64,000 bases of DNA, taken from contig NZ_CP133078.1 in NCBI RefSeq assembly GCF_030908465.1, forward strand, positions 2,108,001-2,172,000, given 5' to 3'. Under the pieces are notes generated by a model. The model ran no database searches and was not told the origin of the DNA. It saw nothing but the letters and a program-made list of their open reading frames with translations. The stretch is from Anaerotignum sp. MB30-C6 (GTDB lineage: Bacteria > Bacillota > Clostridia > Lachnospirales > Anaerotignaceae). This document shows positions 35,647 through 44,924 of the stretch, piece by piece. The stretch's first letter is position 1. Each line of letters starts with the position of its first letter. The position numbers and the translations under genes are program-made.

Positions 35647-36930
35647 TTATTTTGATAAAAGATTTGGTAGAAGCATAGAAATTGGTGCGATATATGTAAT
35701 CAGAAGGAGACACACAATCATTACCAATATGAACGGCACAATGCCCTTTGTCACTGTTTCCAAAGGCTCTGCCCCCACACGAGAGGCCACAAAAAGGTTG
35801 ATGCCTAAAGGAGGTGTAATAAAACCAATTGCTAAGTTCACCACCATAATGATACCAAAGTGAACAGGATTGATACCGATGGAGGTTGCCACAGGAAGCA
35901 AAATAGGTGCAAGCACCATGATTGCAGGTGTGGTATCCATAAAACAACCTACGATTAATAACAAAATATTAATTAACATCAGTATTAAGAAAGCATTATC
36001 CGTTGCACTAATGATTGCATTTGTAATCATATTGGGAATTTGCTGAATTGTGAGAATCTTTGTAAATGCCGTTGCACAACCCAATATCACCATGGTTGTA
36101 GCTGTTGTGGAGCAAGCGTTACCTACTGTGGCAAACAAGTTTTTGAAATCCAATTCTTTATGAATGAAAACACCACAAATGAAAGCATAAACTGCTGCCA
36201 CTGCCGCTGCTTCTGTTGGTGTGAAAATACCTGCGTAGATACCACCCAGAATGATAATGGGGTTAATGAGCGCCCATTTTGCGTCCCAAACAGCCGTCAA
36301 TTTTTCTCTTGTTGTGTAAACTGTTTCGTCACCTTTCCAGCCTTGTTTCTTTGCATAAACATAGCAAAAGAAGATCAATGCCAGGCCGATTAATATACCG
36401 GGCATAAAACCTGCCAAGAACAAGTTGGAAATAGATGTACTTGTGGAAACACCATAAATAACCATTGGAATACTAGGCGGAATAATTACACCGATAGAAC
36501 CTGCACAAGCAACCAAGGCCAATGTGAATTTTTTGCTATAACCTTTTTCTAGCATTGTAGGAACAACCATGGAACCTACCGCCGCTACGGTTGCAGGACC
36601 AGAACCGGATACTGCCGCAAAGAACATACATACAATTACAGTTACAATGGCAAGGCCACCTGTAACTTTACCGAAGAAAACGTTGCAAACGTTCAAAATA
36701 CGTTTGGATACACCACCTGCACCCATCAATTCCCCAGCCAAAATAAACAGAGGGATTGCCATAATTGGGAAGGAGTCACAACCTGTAAACAAAGCCTGTG
36801 GCACATATCCAGCTGTTAACCCTTTTGTAAAAGGAATTGCCAAAAGGGAAGCAAGACCTATGGAAATACCAACAGGTACATTTAAAATTAAGAATAAGGC
36901 AAGACCGCCAAAGAGTGCTGCAATTACCAT
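35647..36930 (-). CDS. dctM: TRAP transporter large permease, DctM
   Basis: This 427-residue membrane subunit has about twelve helices and couples Na+ entry to uptake of an organic acid delivered by the DctP binding protein. The start MVIAALFGGLALFLILNVPVGISIG and the repeated proline-glycine motifs (IIPPSIPMVIYGV, TPPLGINLFVAS) are typical DctM features. It shares TAATG with the end of dctQ. From context the substrate is a hexonate such as galactonate or gluconate. Confidence 0.95.
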   Translation of the reverse strand: MVIAALFGGLALFLILNVPVGISIGLASLLAIPFTKGLTAGYVPQALFTGCDSFPIMAIPLFILAGELMGAGGVSKRILNVCNVFFGKVTGGLAIVTVIVCMFFAAVSGSGPATVAAVGSMVVPTMLEKGYSKKFTLALVACAGSIGVIIPPSIPMVIYGVSTSTSISNLFLAGFMPGILIGLALIFFCYVYAKKQGWKGDETVYTTREKLTAVWDAKWALINPIIILGGIYAGIFTPTEAAAVAAVYAFICGVFIHKELDFKNLFATVGNACSTTATTMVILGCATAFTKILTIQQIPNMITNAIISATDNAFLILMLINILLLIVGCFMDTTPAIMVLAPILLPVATSIGINPVHFGIIMVVNLAIGFITPPLGINLFVASRVGAEPLETVTKGIVPFILVMIVCLLLITYIAPISMLLPNLLSK

Positions 36931-37418
36931 TATTGAACCCCTCCCTTCTTAAGCTCTTTCGCTCTAAAAATAATAACTTGAATTTGGCGGATTGCTGTTA
37001 ATGCAAAGCCTACCATTGGTGCAGAATACATAAACCACATAGGAATCTGCATGGCAGGTGAGTTTTGTCCTAATTTAATCTGTGACAAAACAACGCCATA
37101 TGCTAAATATACAATGATAACAGAAAAGGCAAGGAATAATACATCGCCTAAAATCACTACAAAAGGTCCAAGCTTTTTAGGGAACAAGCCCATAGCAGCT
37201 TCGATTTTTATGTGTTTCATAATGCGGGCACCATAGCTGATACCAAGGTAAATTAACCAAACGAAGATGTATCTTGCCATTTCTTCAGACCAAACCAGAG
37301 AACTGCCAAAAACATATCTCATAACTACTTGAACGAAAATCAATACGGTCATTGCAACCATTAGAATTGAGCAAACGGTCAATTCAAACTTTTCATCCAT
37401 CCACTTTAAAAAGTTCAT
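36930..37418 (-). CDS. dctQ: TRAP transporter small permease, DctQ
   Basis: The 162-residue protein has four membrane helices and the family signature RYVFGSSLVWSEEMARYIFVWLIYLG (written here as its ends: RYVFG and SEEMARY) near residues 34-60. DctQ scaffolds the DctM transport domain. AGTAGGTGG precedes the ATG. A 240-nt gap with a hairpin separates it from dctP; its stop overlaps the dctM start. Confidence 0.93.
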   Translation of the reverse strand: MNFLKWMDEKFELTVCSILMVAMTVLIFVQVVMRYVFGSSLVWSEEMARYIFVWLIYLGISYGARIMKHIKIEAAMGLFPKKLGPFVVILGDVLFLAFSVIIVYLAYGVVLSQIKLGQNSPAMQIPMWFMYSAPMVGFALTAIRQIQVIIFRAKELKKGGVQ

Positions 37419-37557
37419 CTTTCCACCTACTTTTTCTCTAAAAATTTGTGTGTGTTCTTACAGCTATTTTCTATTTTTCCATAGGAAAAAATTATAACGG
37501 GCAGGGTTTTCACCTTTCCCATGCTGAGGTGGGTGCTTCCTTAATGTCCGTTAAATT

Positions 37558-37592
37558 GGGCTTTGATAAGTCTCGCTTATATACCAAAGCCC
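37558..37592 (-). promoter_or_regulatory. Intercistronic hairpin between dctP and dctQ
   Basis: GGGCTTTG and CAAAGCCC pair perfectly around a 19-nt loop in the 240-nt gap after dctP. There is no T run, so it more likely protects the dctP message or slows read-through, letting the binding protein be made in excess of the permease. Confidence 0.5.
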
Positions 37593-37659
37593 TCTCTTTT
37601 GTTCTCTATATCTCTGAAATCCCAATAAATGAACTGTCTTGTTTTACCTGAAACTTACC

Positions 37660-38700
37660 TTATTCGGCAAGCATTTCATCCAAATATTCAGGGTGCTCCA
37701 TTTTTTCCTTAACCAAGTCAAAGATGTTGTTGTCTGTTACAACTTTTTGCCATTCAGCTTTTTCTTCATCACTTAATTCAACTACTGTTGTACCGCCAGC
37801 TGCAAAGCTTTCAAGAATTTCTTTTTCCAATTCCTGAGAACGTTCTCTCTGATAAGCTGTGGATTCTTCCGCTGCTTTTAAGATTGCATTCTGCTGTGTT
37901 TCAGAAAGTGAGTTGAATTTATCTAAGTTCATACAAACGATATAAGGTGTATAAACGTGCTGTGTCAAAGAAACGTAGTCCTGAACTTCAACGAATTTGT
38001 TGGCATCAATGATACCCAAAGGATTTTCCTGAGCATCTACAGTCCCCTGCTGTAAAGCTGTAAACAATTCTGTAAACGCCATAGGAGTAGGGTTTGCACC
38101 AAATGCTGTCCAAGCTGCAATATGTACTTCGTTTTCCATTGTTCTTACTTTGTAACCTCTTACATCAGAAGGCGCTTTTACTTCAACTTTGTTGTTTGTA
38201 AAGTTACGGAAACCATTTTCCCAGAATGCCAAGCCCTTTAATCCCATACCTTCCATGCCATCAAGAATTTTCTGGCCCACTTCTCCGTCCAATTTTGCAT
38301 AAGCGTCCTCTGGACTTAAGAATAGGTATGGTGCATCAAACAGATAGAAATCTGCATACATGGTAGCCAATGGGCTTGTAGAGGATACACCAATATCAAT
38401 ATTACCCATAGCTGTTGTTTCGATAACAACACGGTCATCGCCCAACATATTATCAGGGAACAAGTTTACTACAACAGAACCCCCAGACTCTTCTTCTGCC
38501 ACTCTCTTGAATACTTCCCCCGCATCTTTACCGGAAACAGAAGTAACATTGGAAAATACCAATTCTACAACTTCTTCGCTGCCACCTTCGGTAGCTGCAC
38601 TGCCGCTGTCGGCGGAAGAACCACCACCACAACCTGTTACCATTGCAACTGTCATTACAGAAGCTAACGCCATTGCTAGCCCTTTTTTCATCTTAAACAT
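37660..38700 (-). CDS. dctP: TRAP transporter substrate-binding lipoprotein, DctP
   Basis: This 346-residue lipoprotein has an N-terminal signal with lipobox VTGC (Cys near residue 24), a Gly/Ser-rich linker, and a DctP-family binding domain. GYKVRTMENEVHIAAWTAFGANPTPMAFTE contains the Arg that typically clamps the carboxylate (near 190). QQGTVDAQENP follows. GGAGGG lies 8 nt before the ATG. It is placed between the FGGY kinase and DctQ. The DctP family prefers C4-dicarboxylates or sugar acids; the neighbours favour sugar acids. Confidence 0.95.
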   Translation of the reverse strand: MFKMKKGLAMALASVMTVAMVTGCGGGSSADSGSAATEGGSEEVVELVFSNVTSVSGKDAGEVFKRVAEEESGGSVVVNLFPDNMLGDDRVVIETTAMGNIDIGVSSTSPLATMYADFYLFDAPYLFLSPEDAYAKLDGEVGQKILDGMEGMGLKGLAFWENGFRNFTNNKVEVKAPSDVRGYKVRTMENEVHIAAWTAFGANPTPMAFTELFTALQQGTVDAQENPLGIIDANKFVEVQDYVSLTQHVYTPYIVCMNLDKFNSLSETQQNAILKAAEESTAYQRERSQELEKEILESFAAGGTTVVELSDEEKAEWQKVVTDNNIFDLVKEKMEHPEYLDEMLAE

Positions 38701-38760
38701 AGATTTTTCCCTCCTTGAGATATACGTTTTGAGTCATTTATTTATTGGAATTTTCCCCAA

Positions 38761-40185
38761 TTAACCTTGTTCTTTTGTAACTTGATACCAATATAAATAC
38801 TTTTGGTACTTCTTTTGATAAACTTCTTTCATTTCCAGATTAGGTATAATCACCTGGGAATAGTTACTCTTGAAATCTTTTGCATCGGGAATAATCCCCA
38901 AAAGCTCCATCCCCAAAGCCACCGAACCAATTAAGGAGCTATGCTCCACCTCATCGATGGTCAACGCAATCTGGAATATATCTGCACACATTTGTGTCCA
39001 AACCTTAGAACGGATAATACCACCGGAAAGCATTACTTTTTTAGGCTTCCCATTTAATGCTACCAATTGTTCATAGCATTGATACAGATTAAACAGGATG
39101 CCTTCTTGTATTGCCCGATAGGAATCAAATACGGTGTGTCCTGGCTTTAAGCCATAGAACCCACCATCCCTTTCGTCATTCCAACCAGGGCATCTCTCTC
39201 CAAAAAGGAAAGGCAAAAATACAGGCACGTCCTCAATATTCTTACATCCAGCCTCCATTTGGCTATATGTAATATCCTCTTGAAAGTATTTCCCTTTAAA
39301 CCAGTCAATGCAGTTACAACAGCCACTGGTTGCAGCACCACTTAACCAAGACTTTGGCGATAAATAGCACCATGTACTGGGCTTGCTCGGCAAAATAGGC
39401 CTTGAAGTGCTCAATCTTAAAGCACCGCTGGTGCCAACGGAAAAACTCATAACACCTTCCTCTACTGCCCCTGCTCCAACTTGGTTCAGCCCGCCATCGG
39501 GGTTTGTGGCAACCACAGGCGTCCCCACGGGAAGCCCTAAAAGCTCTGCACCATCTTTGTTTAGCTCTAATATTTCCTGATAAGTGATAACCCTCGGAAG
39601 CTGATTTAGGGAAATTCCATTTTCCTTTAAAATATCTTCGTCATAGGCTTTGGTATGGATATTTAGTAACCCCGTACCCGAAGCAACGCTGTCTGTCACT
39701 GCCCACTCACCCGTCAAACGATATGTATTATATGTACCTTGACCTACGAAACGATAGGTCTCTAGTTTATAGCCCATCTGCTTTAAAAGCTTGATTTTAA
39801 ACACAGGATATATAGCATTCACCATACAACCAGTTTTTTGATAAAAACGATTTACATATCCATCGTCTTTTCTCAATTCTTTGCAAATTTCAGCGGCACC
39901 TGTGTAAGACCACAAATAAATGGGTGTTTGTGGCTCCATGTCTTCATTGCAAAGCATTAGGCTATGCCAAGTACCACTTAAAGAAACCATATCAATTTTT
40001 TGACCTTCACACATTTTTTTGCCCAAGTATGCCGTCTGTTCAAATACTTCCTTTGCATCGTGTATTGTAACATCGGTATGATTTAAAATGTATGGTACCG
40101 ATTCCACTTGGAATTTACCGGTATCTGTATCATATACCATAGCTTTTGCAGAGGTAGTGCTGGACTCTAATGCCAAAATCTTCAT
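38761..40185 (-). CDS. FGGY-family carbohydrate kinase (gluconokinase-like)
   Basis: This 474-residue sugar kinase has two ASKHA domains. It has the phosphate loop LESSTTSAKAMVYD at the start, GTWHSLML near 85, a variable FGGY signature region, and the C-terminal MLSGGIIRSKVWTQMCADIF. Gluconate is the likeliest substrate because gnd follows in the next unit, but xylulose or another aldonate cannot be excluded. It lies between dgoD and dctP. Confidence 0.85.
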   Translation of the reverse strand: MKILALESSTTSAKAMVYDTDTGKFQVESVPYILNHTDVTIHDAKEVFEQTAYLGKKMCEGQKIDMVSLSGTWHSLMLCNEDMEPQTPIYLWSYTGAAEICKELRKDDGYVNRFYQKTGCMVNAIYPVFKIKLLKQMGYKLETYRFVGQGTYNTYRLTGEWAVTDSVASGTGLLNIHTKAYDEDILKENGISLNQLPRVITYQEILELNKDGAELLGLPVGTPVVATNPDGGLNQVGAGAVEEGVMSFSVGTSGALRLSTSRPILPSKPSTWCYLSPKSWLSGAATSGCCNCIDWFKGKYFQEDITYSQMEAGCKNIEDVPVFLPFLFGERCPGWNDERDGGFYGLKPGHTVFDSYRAIQEGILFNLYQCYEQLVALNGKPKKVMLSGGIIRSKVWTQMCADIFQIALTIDEVEHSSLIGSVALGMELLGIIPDAKDFKSNYSQVIIPNLEMKEVYQKKYQKYLYWYQVTKEQG

Positions 40186-40209
40186 TTATCCTTACCCCCA
40201 ACATTTTCT

Positions 40210-41358
40210 TTACCATTCAGCAACGGTTCCGTCACTGTTTCTCCAAACAGGATTTTTCCAGTTATGGCCAATCTCTGCTTGTTTCTTTACAAACGCTTCG
40301 TTAATTTCAATACCTAAGCCTGGTTTATTTGGAATTTTTACTACCCCGTTACTGTAGTCAAAAACATTGGGATCAACCAAGTAATCCAAAAGATCACTAC
40401 CTTGGTTATAATGAATTCCCAAACTCTGTTCCTGAATAATGGCATTTGGGGTGCAAGCATCCAGTTGCAAGCAAGCGGCCAGTGCGATGGGGCCTAAAGG
40501 ACAATGGGGTGCGACCGCCATATCATAAGCCTCCGCCATAGCAGAAATCTTTCTACACTCTAAAATACCGCCTGCATGAGAAACGTCAGGCTGAATAATA
40601 TCCACAATCCCTTGTTCAAATATCTTTTTAAAATCCCAACGGGTATACATTCTTTCACCCGTGGCAATTGGCGTGGAGGTATATTTTGCAACCTCCGCCA
40701 AAGCCTCATAGTTTTCACTAAGAACAGGCTCCTCTATAAACATCAAATGATAAGGTTCCAATTCTTTTGCCAGTATCTTGGCCATACTTTTATGTACCCT
40801 GCCATGGAAGTCTGTGGCAATTCCAAAATCTTTCCCACAAGCCTCTCGAATAGCAGCAACCCTTTCAATGACACCTTCTACCTTGGAAAAACTATCGATA
40901 TAATGCATTTCTTCCGTTGCATTCATCTTAATTGCCTTGAAGCCCAAGTTCTTTTGCTGTAAAGCTGCTTCACCTACATCAGAAGGTCTGTCCCCACCAA
41001 CCCAGCAATAAACGTCAATATTATTTCGGCAAGCACCGCCTAACATTTCGTAGACAGGTGCATTATAATATTTCCCTTTAATATCCCACAAAGCTTGTTC
41101 AATACCAGAAATGGCACTGGTAATAATTGGGCCGCCACGGTAAAACGCCCCCCGATAAAGGGTTTGCCAAATATCCTCGATTTCTAATGGATTTCTTCCT
41201 ATTAAATAATCAGACATTTCTCGTACACAGGCCGCCACCGTAGAAGCTTTCCCCTCTATAACGGGCTCCCCCCAACCGTAAATGCCTTCATCCGTTTCTA
41301 CTTTGAGAAAAAGCCATCTAGGAGGAACTTGGTAGAGCTTTAAGTCTACAATTTTCAT
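40210..41358 (-). CDS. dgoD: D-galactonate dehydratase
   Basis: This enolase-superfamily enzyme dehydrates D-galactonate to 2-keto-3-deoxygalactonate. The 382 residues follow E. coli DgoD along the whole length, with matching motifs PPRWLFLKVETDEGIYGWGEP (split: PPRWLF, ETDEG, GWGEP), FYRGGPI, ALWDIKGK, SWVGGDRP as CWVGGDRP, DFHGRV (metal Asp and catalytic His), FIEEPVL, ATGERM, QPDVSHAGGI, APHCPLGPIALAA and a final TVAEW. Its gene lies between the alcohol dehydrogenase and the FGGY kinase. The match is one of the surest in the cluster. Confidence 0.95.
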   Translation of the reverse strand: MKIVDLKLYQVPPRWLFLKVETDEGIYGWGEPVIEGKASTVAACVREMSDYLIGRNPLEIEDIWQTLYRGAFYRGGPIITSAISGIEQALWDIKGKYYNAPVYEMLGGACRNNIDVYCWVGGDRPSDVGEAALQQKNLGFKAIKMNATEEMHYIDSFSKVEGVIERVAAIREACGKDFGIATDFHGRVHKSMAKILAKELEPYHLMFIEEPVLSENYEALAEVAKYTSTPIATGERMYTRWDFKKIFEQGIVDIIQPDVSHAGGILECRKISAMAEAYDMAVAPHCPLGPIALAACLQLDACTPNAIIQEQSLGIHYNQGSDLLDYLVDPNVFDYSNGVVKIPNKPGLGIEINEAFVKKQAEIGHNWKNPVWRNSDGTVAEW

Positions 41359-41370
41359 GTCGTCAACCCC

Positions 41371-42396
41371 TTATAAATCCTGACAATCAACCAACACTTT
41401 GCATGTCCCCGCCGTAGGGTCGGCAATCATATCAAAAACCTTGGGACTATCTTTTAAGGAAACAACATGGGAAACGATGCTTTCCAGTTCATCGTTAATG
41501 ATTTCAGCGTAAGCAACAGCCTGTCTAAACTCTTCTTTTGTATAAACACGGGAACCTACTAACGTCTGTTCTTTAAAGTTTAAATCTCTCAGGTTTACTG
41601 AATGAGGATGTTTATGCACCGACGTCATGCAAATGTTACCGCCAACACGAGTAATATCCGTCATTTGCATCGCAGCAATTTCAGCACCGGAGCATTCGAA
41701 CAATACGTCTGCGCCTTCGCCCTCTGTTGCAGCTTTTACAACCTGCTCCAAATTTTCCTTCTTTACATTGACAGGAGTCATACCGAAGGATTTTGCTTTT
41801 TCCAGCTTCTTATCATCTACATCAGAAATAAAAACCTTACTTGCGCCCATATGAACCAACATCATACCAGTAATCATACCAATGGGGCCAGCACCGATTA
41901 CTACACAAGTATCCAATGCCTGAAATTTTGCCTGATGAATAGATCTAACAATGACTGCCAAAGGTTCAATTACCGCAGCCGCCTTATCTGAAACACCGTC
42001 AGGGACTTTGAACATTACATCTTCATCCACATAAGCGTATTGGCAAATTCCGCCATCCACGTCAATACCGATTAAGCCTAATGTGTTACATACATGGGCA
42101 TTGCCCGTTCTGCAGGGTAAGCAGTATCCACAAGATAATAAAGGATACGCCACCACACGGTCACCCTTTTTGAATTTTTTACCATCTTCTTCAATAATAC
42201 CCAGAAACTCATGTCCGAAAATCAAAGGTGCTTTTGCCCTGGGATGCGTTCCTAGATAAATACCCATATCGGAACCACAAATACCGCAATACTTCATCTT
42301 TACCTTTACTGCACCCTCTTTTGCTATGGGTTCTGCTACATCTAAAACCTCTGCAACTTTGGGTCCAGTGTAAACCAAAGCTTTCATTTGTTTCAC
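41371..42396 (-). CDS. Zinc-dependent medium-chain dehydrogenase (sugar-acid 5-dehydrogenase-like)
   Basis: The 341-residue MDR enzyme has the catalytic-zinc Cys in YCGICGSD (near 39) and GHEF (His near 62), four structural-zinc Cys in SCGYCLPCRTGNAHVC (about 93-108), and NAD-binding GAGPIGMITGMM near 170. Such enzymes next to dgo genes oxidise C5 of L-galactonate, L-gulonate or L-idonate. It is the first gene of the operon, about 100 nt after the promoter. Confidence 0.88.
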   Translation of the reverse strand: MKQMKALVYTGPKVAEVLDVAEPIAKEGAVKVKMKYCGICGSDMGIYLGTHPRAKAPLIFGHEFLGIIEEDGKKFKKGDRVVAYPLLSCGYCLPCRTGNAHVCNTLGLIGIDVDGGICQYAYVDEDVMFKVPDGVSDKAAAVIEPLAVIVRSIHQAKFQALDTCVVIGAGPIGMITGMMLVHMGASKVFISDVDDKKLEKAKSFGMTPVNVKKENLEQVVKAATEGEGADVLFECSGAEIAAMQMTDITRVGGNICMTSVHKHPHSVNLRDLNFKEQTLVGSRVYTKEEFRQAVAYAEIINDELESIVSHVVSLKDSPKVFDMIADPTAGTCKVLVDCQDL

Positions 42397-42502
42397 TCCT
42401 TTATTTGGTCCTTACTAAAAAAAGCTACTTGTGAAATGACTATAAAATATTTTTATTATATTAAAAAATTTTTTTAATCATTTAAAATATTTAATTTATT
42501 TA

Positions 42503-42531
42503 AGTATATATTTAAAAATATAGTTCGTCAA
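42503..42531 (-). promoter_or_regulatory. Promoter of the sugar-acid catabolic operon
   Basis: Read leftwards there is TTGACG, a 17-nt spacer and TATACT. It would drive dehydrogenase - dgoD - kinase - dctPQM - dgoK - aldolase - dehydrogenase - eda as one unit of about 10.3 kb. Confidence 0.7.
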
Positions 42532-42760
42532 TATTATTAATATACTAATAAATCTAAATTCTTTTTGTATAAATTTAATAAACCTTAATAAAAATTAGAA
42601 ACTTTTTCATATAATGCGTATTTTTACATAAAAAAACCGTGAAAATTTTATATATAAAAGGTCTTGACAGAATATTAAAAAAAACTAGAATTAGATATAT
42701 ATACTTAAACAAAAAATTTTTTCTAACAGTAAAAAAATTTATTTTTCTCCGTTTTAGTTA

Positions 42761-42789
42761 TTCCATATTGGATATAAAATTGCTATAAT
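42761..42789 (+). promoter_or_regulatory. Promoter of the GntR regulator
   Basis: TTCCAT, a 17-nt spacer and a perfect TATAAT. Transcription would start about 55 nt before the ATG at 42850. Confidence 0.6.
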
Positions 42790-42849
42790 GGTAAAAAGTA
42801 CAATTATCACGCAATTTTAATGAAAAACAAAATTATACGGAGGATTGTC

Positions 42850-43539
42850 ATGGGAAAACAAACGAAACTAACATTAGCAGATACCATATATTCAAATATT
42901 CGAGAAGATATCACCCAGCATATTATAAAGCCAGGGGAAAAGATTAACGTAAAAGAACTGGCGAAACGCTACGGTGTGAGTGAAACCCCTGTAAAGTTCG
43001 CATTAAACCGTTTAATGTCTGAAAATATAATTGAGAACTTTCCCCGACAAGGGATGAAAGTGCATAGCGTCACCTCTGAGGAGGTAGACGAAATTTTTGA
43101 TACACGCTTAATGTTGGATCTGTATTATATGAAACAGATCATTCTGACCGTTAGTTTTAACGATGCATTAAAAGAAGATCTTCGTAAAAATATCGATGAA
43201 CATTTACAATTGGTAACTGATTTATCCCCTGATTCACCCATCGAAGATTATCTTCGAAATTATGAGTTAGACTTTAAATTTCATGAGTTATACTTAAAAT
43301 GCAGTGGCAACCACAAAATTGTGGAAATCTTTCATTATATTAATCCATTTTTATACTCCAACTTTATTTTCCGCAGGCAGTCAAAAGTGAAAGATATTAG
43401 CGGGGTAAAAGAGCACGAAGCAATTCTAGACGCAATTCTTGCCGAAGATGAGGTTGCTCTAAAAGAAGCACTGACCATTCATATTACCAATGCAAAAACT
43501 GCCATTGGACTAATTCTAAAGGTAGATAAAATTATTTAA
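42850..43539 (+). CDS. GntR/FadR-family transcription regulator
   Basis: This 229-residue regulator has an N-terminal winged helix (IYSNIREDITQHIIKPGEKIN, then ELAKRYGVSETPVKFALNRL) and a C-terminal all-helical FCD ligand domain with metal-binding His in the FHELYLKCSGNH and KEHEAILDAI segments. The ATG at 42850 is chosen because GGAGG lies 6 nt ahead; the longer start has no site. It faces the galactonate operon, so it probably controls it in response to a sugar acid. Confidence 0.9.
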   Translation: MGKQTKLTLADTIYSNIREDITQHIIKPGEKINVKELAKRYGVSETPVKFALNRLMSENIIENFPRQGMKVHSVTSEEVDEIFDTRLMLDLYYMKQIILTVSFNDALKEDLRKNIDEHLQLVTDLSPDSPIEDYLRNYELDFKFHELYLKCSGNHKIVEIFHYINPFLYSNFIFRRQSKVKDISGVKEHEAILDAILAEDEVALKEALTIHITNAKTAIGLILKVDKII

Positions 43540-43559
43540 TTCCTTTTGTAAGATTCCTC

Positions 43560-43587
43560 CAAAGGGTTCTTACAAAGGAACCCTTTG
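43560..43587 (+). terminator. Hairpin after the GntR gene
   Basis: CAAAGGGTTC and GAACCCTTTG form a perfect 10-bp stem with an 8-nt loop. There is no T run, so termination is likely partial and the SDR gene may be read through. Confidence 0.45.
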
Positions 43588-43700
43588 TAAGCAACGGCGT
43601 ACTTTGCCATTGTTATAACAATACAAATACGCAATGGGGCTCTACTAATTGCAATATGGTATTTGTAACAATTCACACACTTAGAGAGGAGCTTTACGGC

Positions 43701-44459
43701 ATGGTATCATTTGATTTAACAGGAAAAAAAGCAATTGTAACGGGTTCAACCAGAGGTCTTGGTCGAGGCATGGCAGAAGGGCTTATGGAGGCAGGAGCTG
43801 AAGTGGTTATTATGGGTACTTCCACAAAAGCCTTGGAAGTTGCCACAGAGTATACAGAAAAAGGATTCCTTTGCCATGGTGTTGCCGCTGATTTGGGTAA
43901 CAGAGAAAGCCTGATTGGCGGCTTTAACGAAGCTATGGAAAAACTTGGCGGCACCCTAGATGTTTTTGTAAATGCAGCTGGAATCCAAAGGCGTCATTTT
44001 TCAGAAGAGTTCCCCATGGAAGACTGGGACGCTGTAATTGATGTGAATTTGAACGCTGTGTTTATGTTATGCCAGTTGGCGGGCAAGGAAATGATTAAAA
44101 ATGGTTATGGTAAAATTATTAACGTTGCTTCTATGCTTAGCTTTTTCGGCGGCTTTACTGTACCTGCCTATGCAGCTTCTAAGGGTGCCGTTGCCCAGCT
44201 TACAAAGGCACTATCCAACGAATGGACTTCCAAAGGTATTAATGTGAATGCCATCGCCCCTGGCTATATGGCAACAGAAATGAACACTGCCTTAATAAAT
44301 GATGAAGGCAGAAGCAAAGAAATTTTAGGACGTATTCCCGCTAAGCGTTGGGGTAACAGGGAAGACATGAAAGGTATTACAATCTTTTTGGCCTCCCAAG
44401 CGTCTGATTACTTAAGCGGTGCAGTCATTCCCGTTGATGGAGGTTATTTAGGCAAGTAA
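43701..44459 (+). CDS. Short-chain dehydrogenase (KduD/gluconate 5-dehydrogenase-like)
   Basis: The 252-residue SDR has the cofactor motif TGSTRGLGRGMAEG near residue 12, NAAGIQRR near 90, catalytic Ser in NVASML and the YAASK Tyr/Lys pair near 155-159, and a C-terminal PVDGGYLGK. The sequence resembles 2-deoxy-D-gluconate 3-dehydrogenase (KduD) and gluconate 5-dehydrogenase. GAGGAGC lies 8 nt ahead of the ATG. It follows the regulator gene on the same strand and likely handles another sugar acid of the pathway. Confidence 0.88.
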   Translation: MVSFDLTGKKAIVTGSTRGLGRGMAEGLMEAGAEVVIMGTSTKALEVATEYTEKGFLCHGVAADLGNRESLIGGFNEAMEKLGGTLDVFVNAAGIQRRHFSEEFPMEDWDAVIDVNLNAVFMLCQLAGKEMIKNGYGKIINVASMLSFFGGFTVPAYAASKGAVAQLTKALSNEWTSKGINVNAIAPGYMATEMNTALINDEGRSKEILGRIPAKRWGNREDMKGITIFLASQASDYLSGAVIPVDGGYLGK

Positions 44460-44506
44460 TTAGAAAAATAACATTATGGTACTTCTCTCCCTTTAAAAAT
44501 ACATAG

Positions 44507-44556
44507 AAAAAACCCGATTCAGACTTTTTCAGAAGTCCTACATCGGGTTTTTGTTT
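44507..44556 (+). terminator. Terminator of the SDR gene
   Basis: AAAACCCGAT and ATCGGGTTTTT pair, with a smaller GACTT/AAGTC hairpin inside, followed by a T-rich tail. Confidence 0.75.
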
Positions 44557-44886
44557 TAAATAAAATTTTTTTCAGATATCTTTCATTCGAAAATGATACA
44601 AAGTAAATAAATCTTTCAGATTATAACCTCATTAACCCTTGCCTTATTATTTCCCATCAAAATCTATAGAAAATAAAAGGTTTTAATCTCTTTTTTAATA
44701 ATAGTATTTTTTCCCTGTCTTGTATTCAAAAACAATGTGGTACTTATAGCTAAACTTCAGACATATATTAAAGCTCCCTACGCTATTTTACTCTTTGCAG
44801 TTGACTGACTACAAATTTTATTATTACGAAGTTTTTTCTCTCATCGTCAACTTCTTTTTATACCACATATTAACGCAGTTATTTCA
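44557..44886. other. AT-rich intergenic region
   Basis: This gap lies between two converging terminators. I see no gene, repeat or regulatory site in it. A 62-codon rightward frame at 44795 crosses the opposite terminator and has no ribosome-binding site. Confidence 0.4.
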
Positions 44887-44916
44887 CAAAAAAAGGGGCA
44901 TATCTCAGCCCCTTCT
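44887..44916 (-). terminator. Terminator of the hydrogenase/membrane-protein unit
   Basis: Read leftwards, AAGGGGC and GCCCCTT pair with an 8-nt loop, followed by seven T. Confidence 0.8.
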
Positions 44917-44924
44917 AATCATCC

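Larger units (their letters stand above)
42397..42849. other. Divergent AT-rich control region between the sugar-acid operon and its GntR regulator
   Basis: About 450 nt holds at least two facing promoters and several palindromic A/T stretches, such as ATTAAAAAA/TTTTTTAAT near 42470-42486 and TATATTT/AAATATA near 42506-42521. The latter lies between -10 and -35 of the leftward promoter and could be a regulator site. A second + strand TTGACA (42664) with TAGAAT 16 nt later is also present. Confidence 0.5.
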
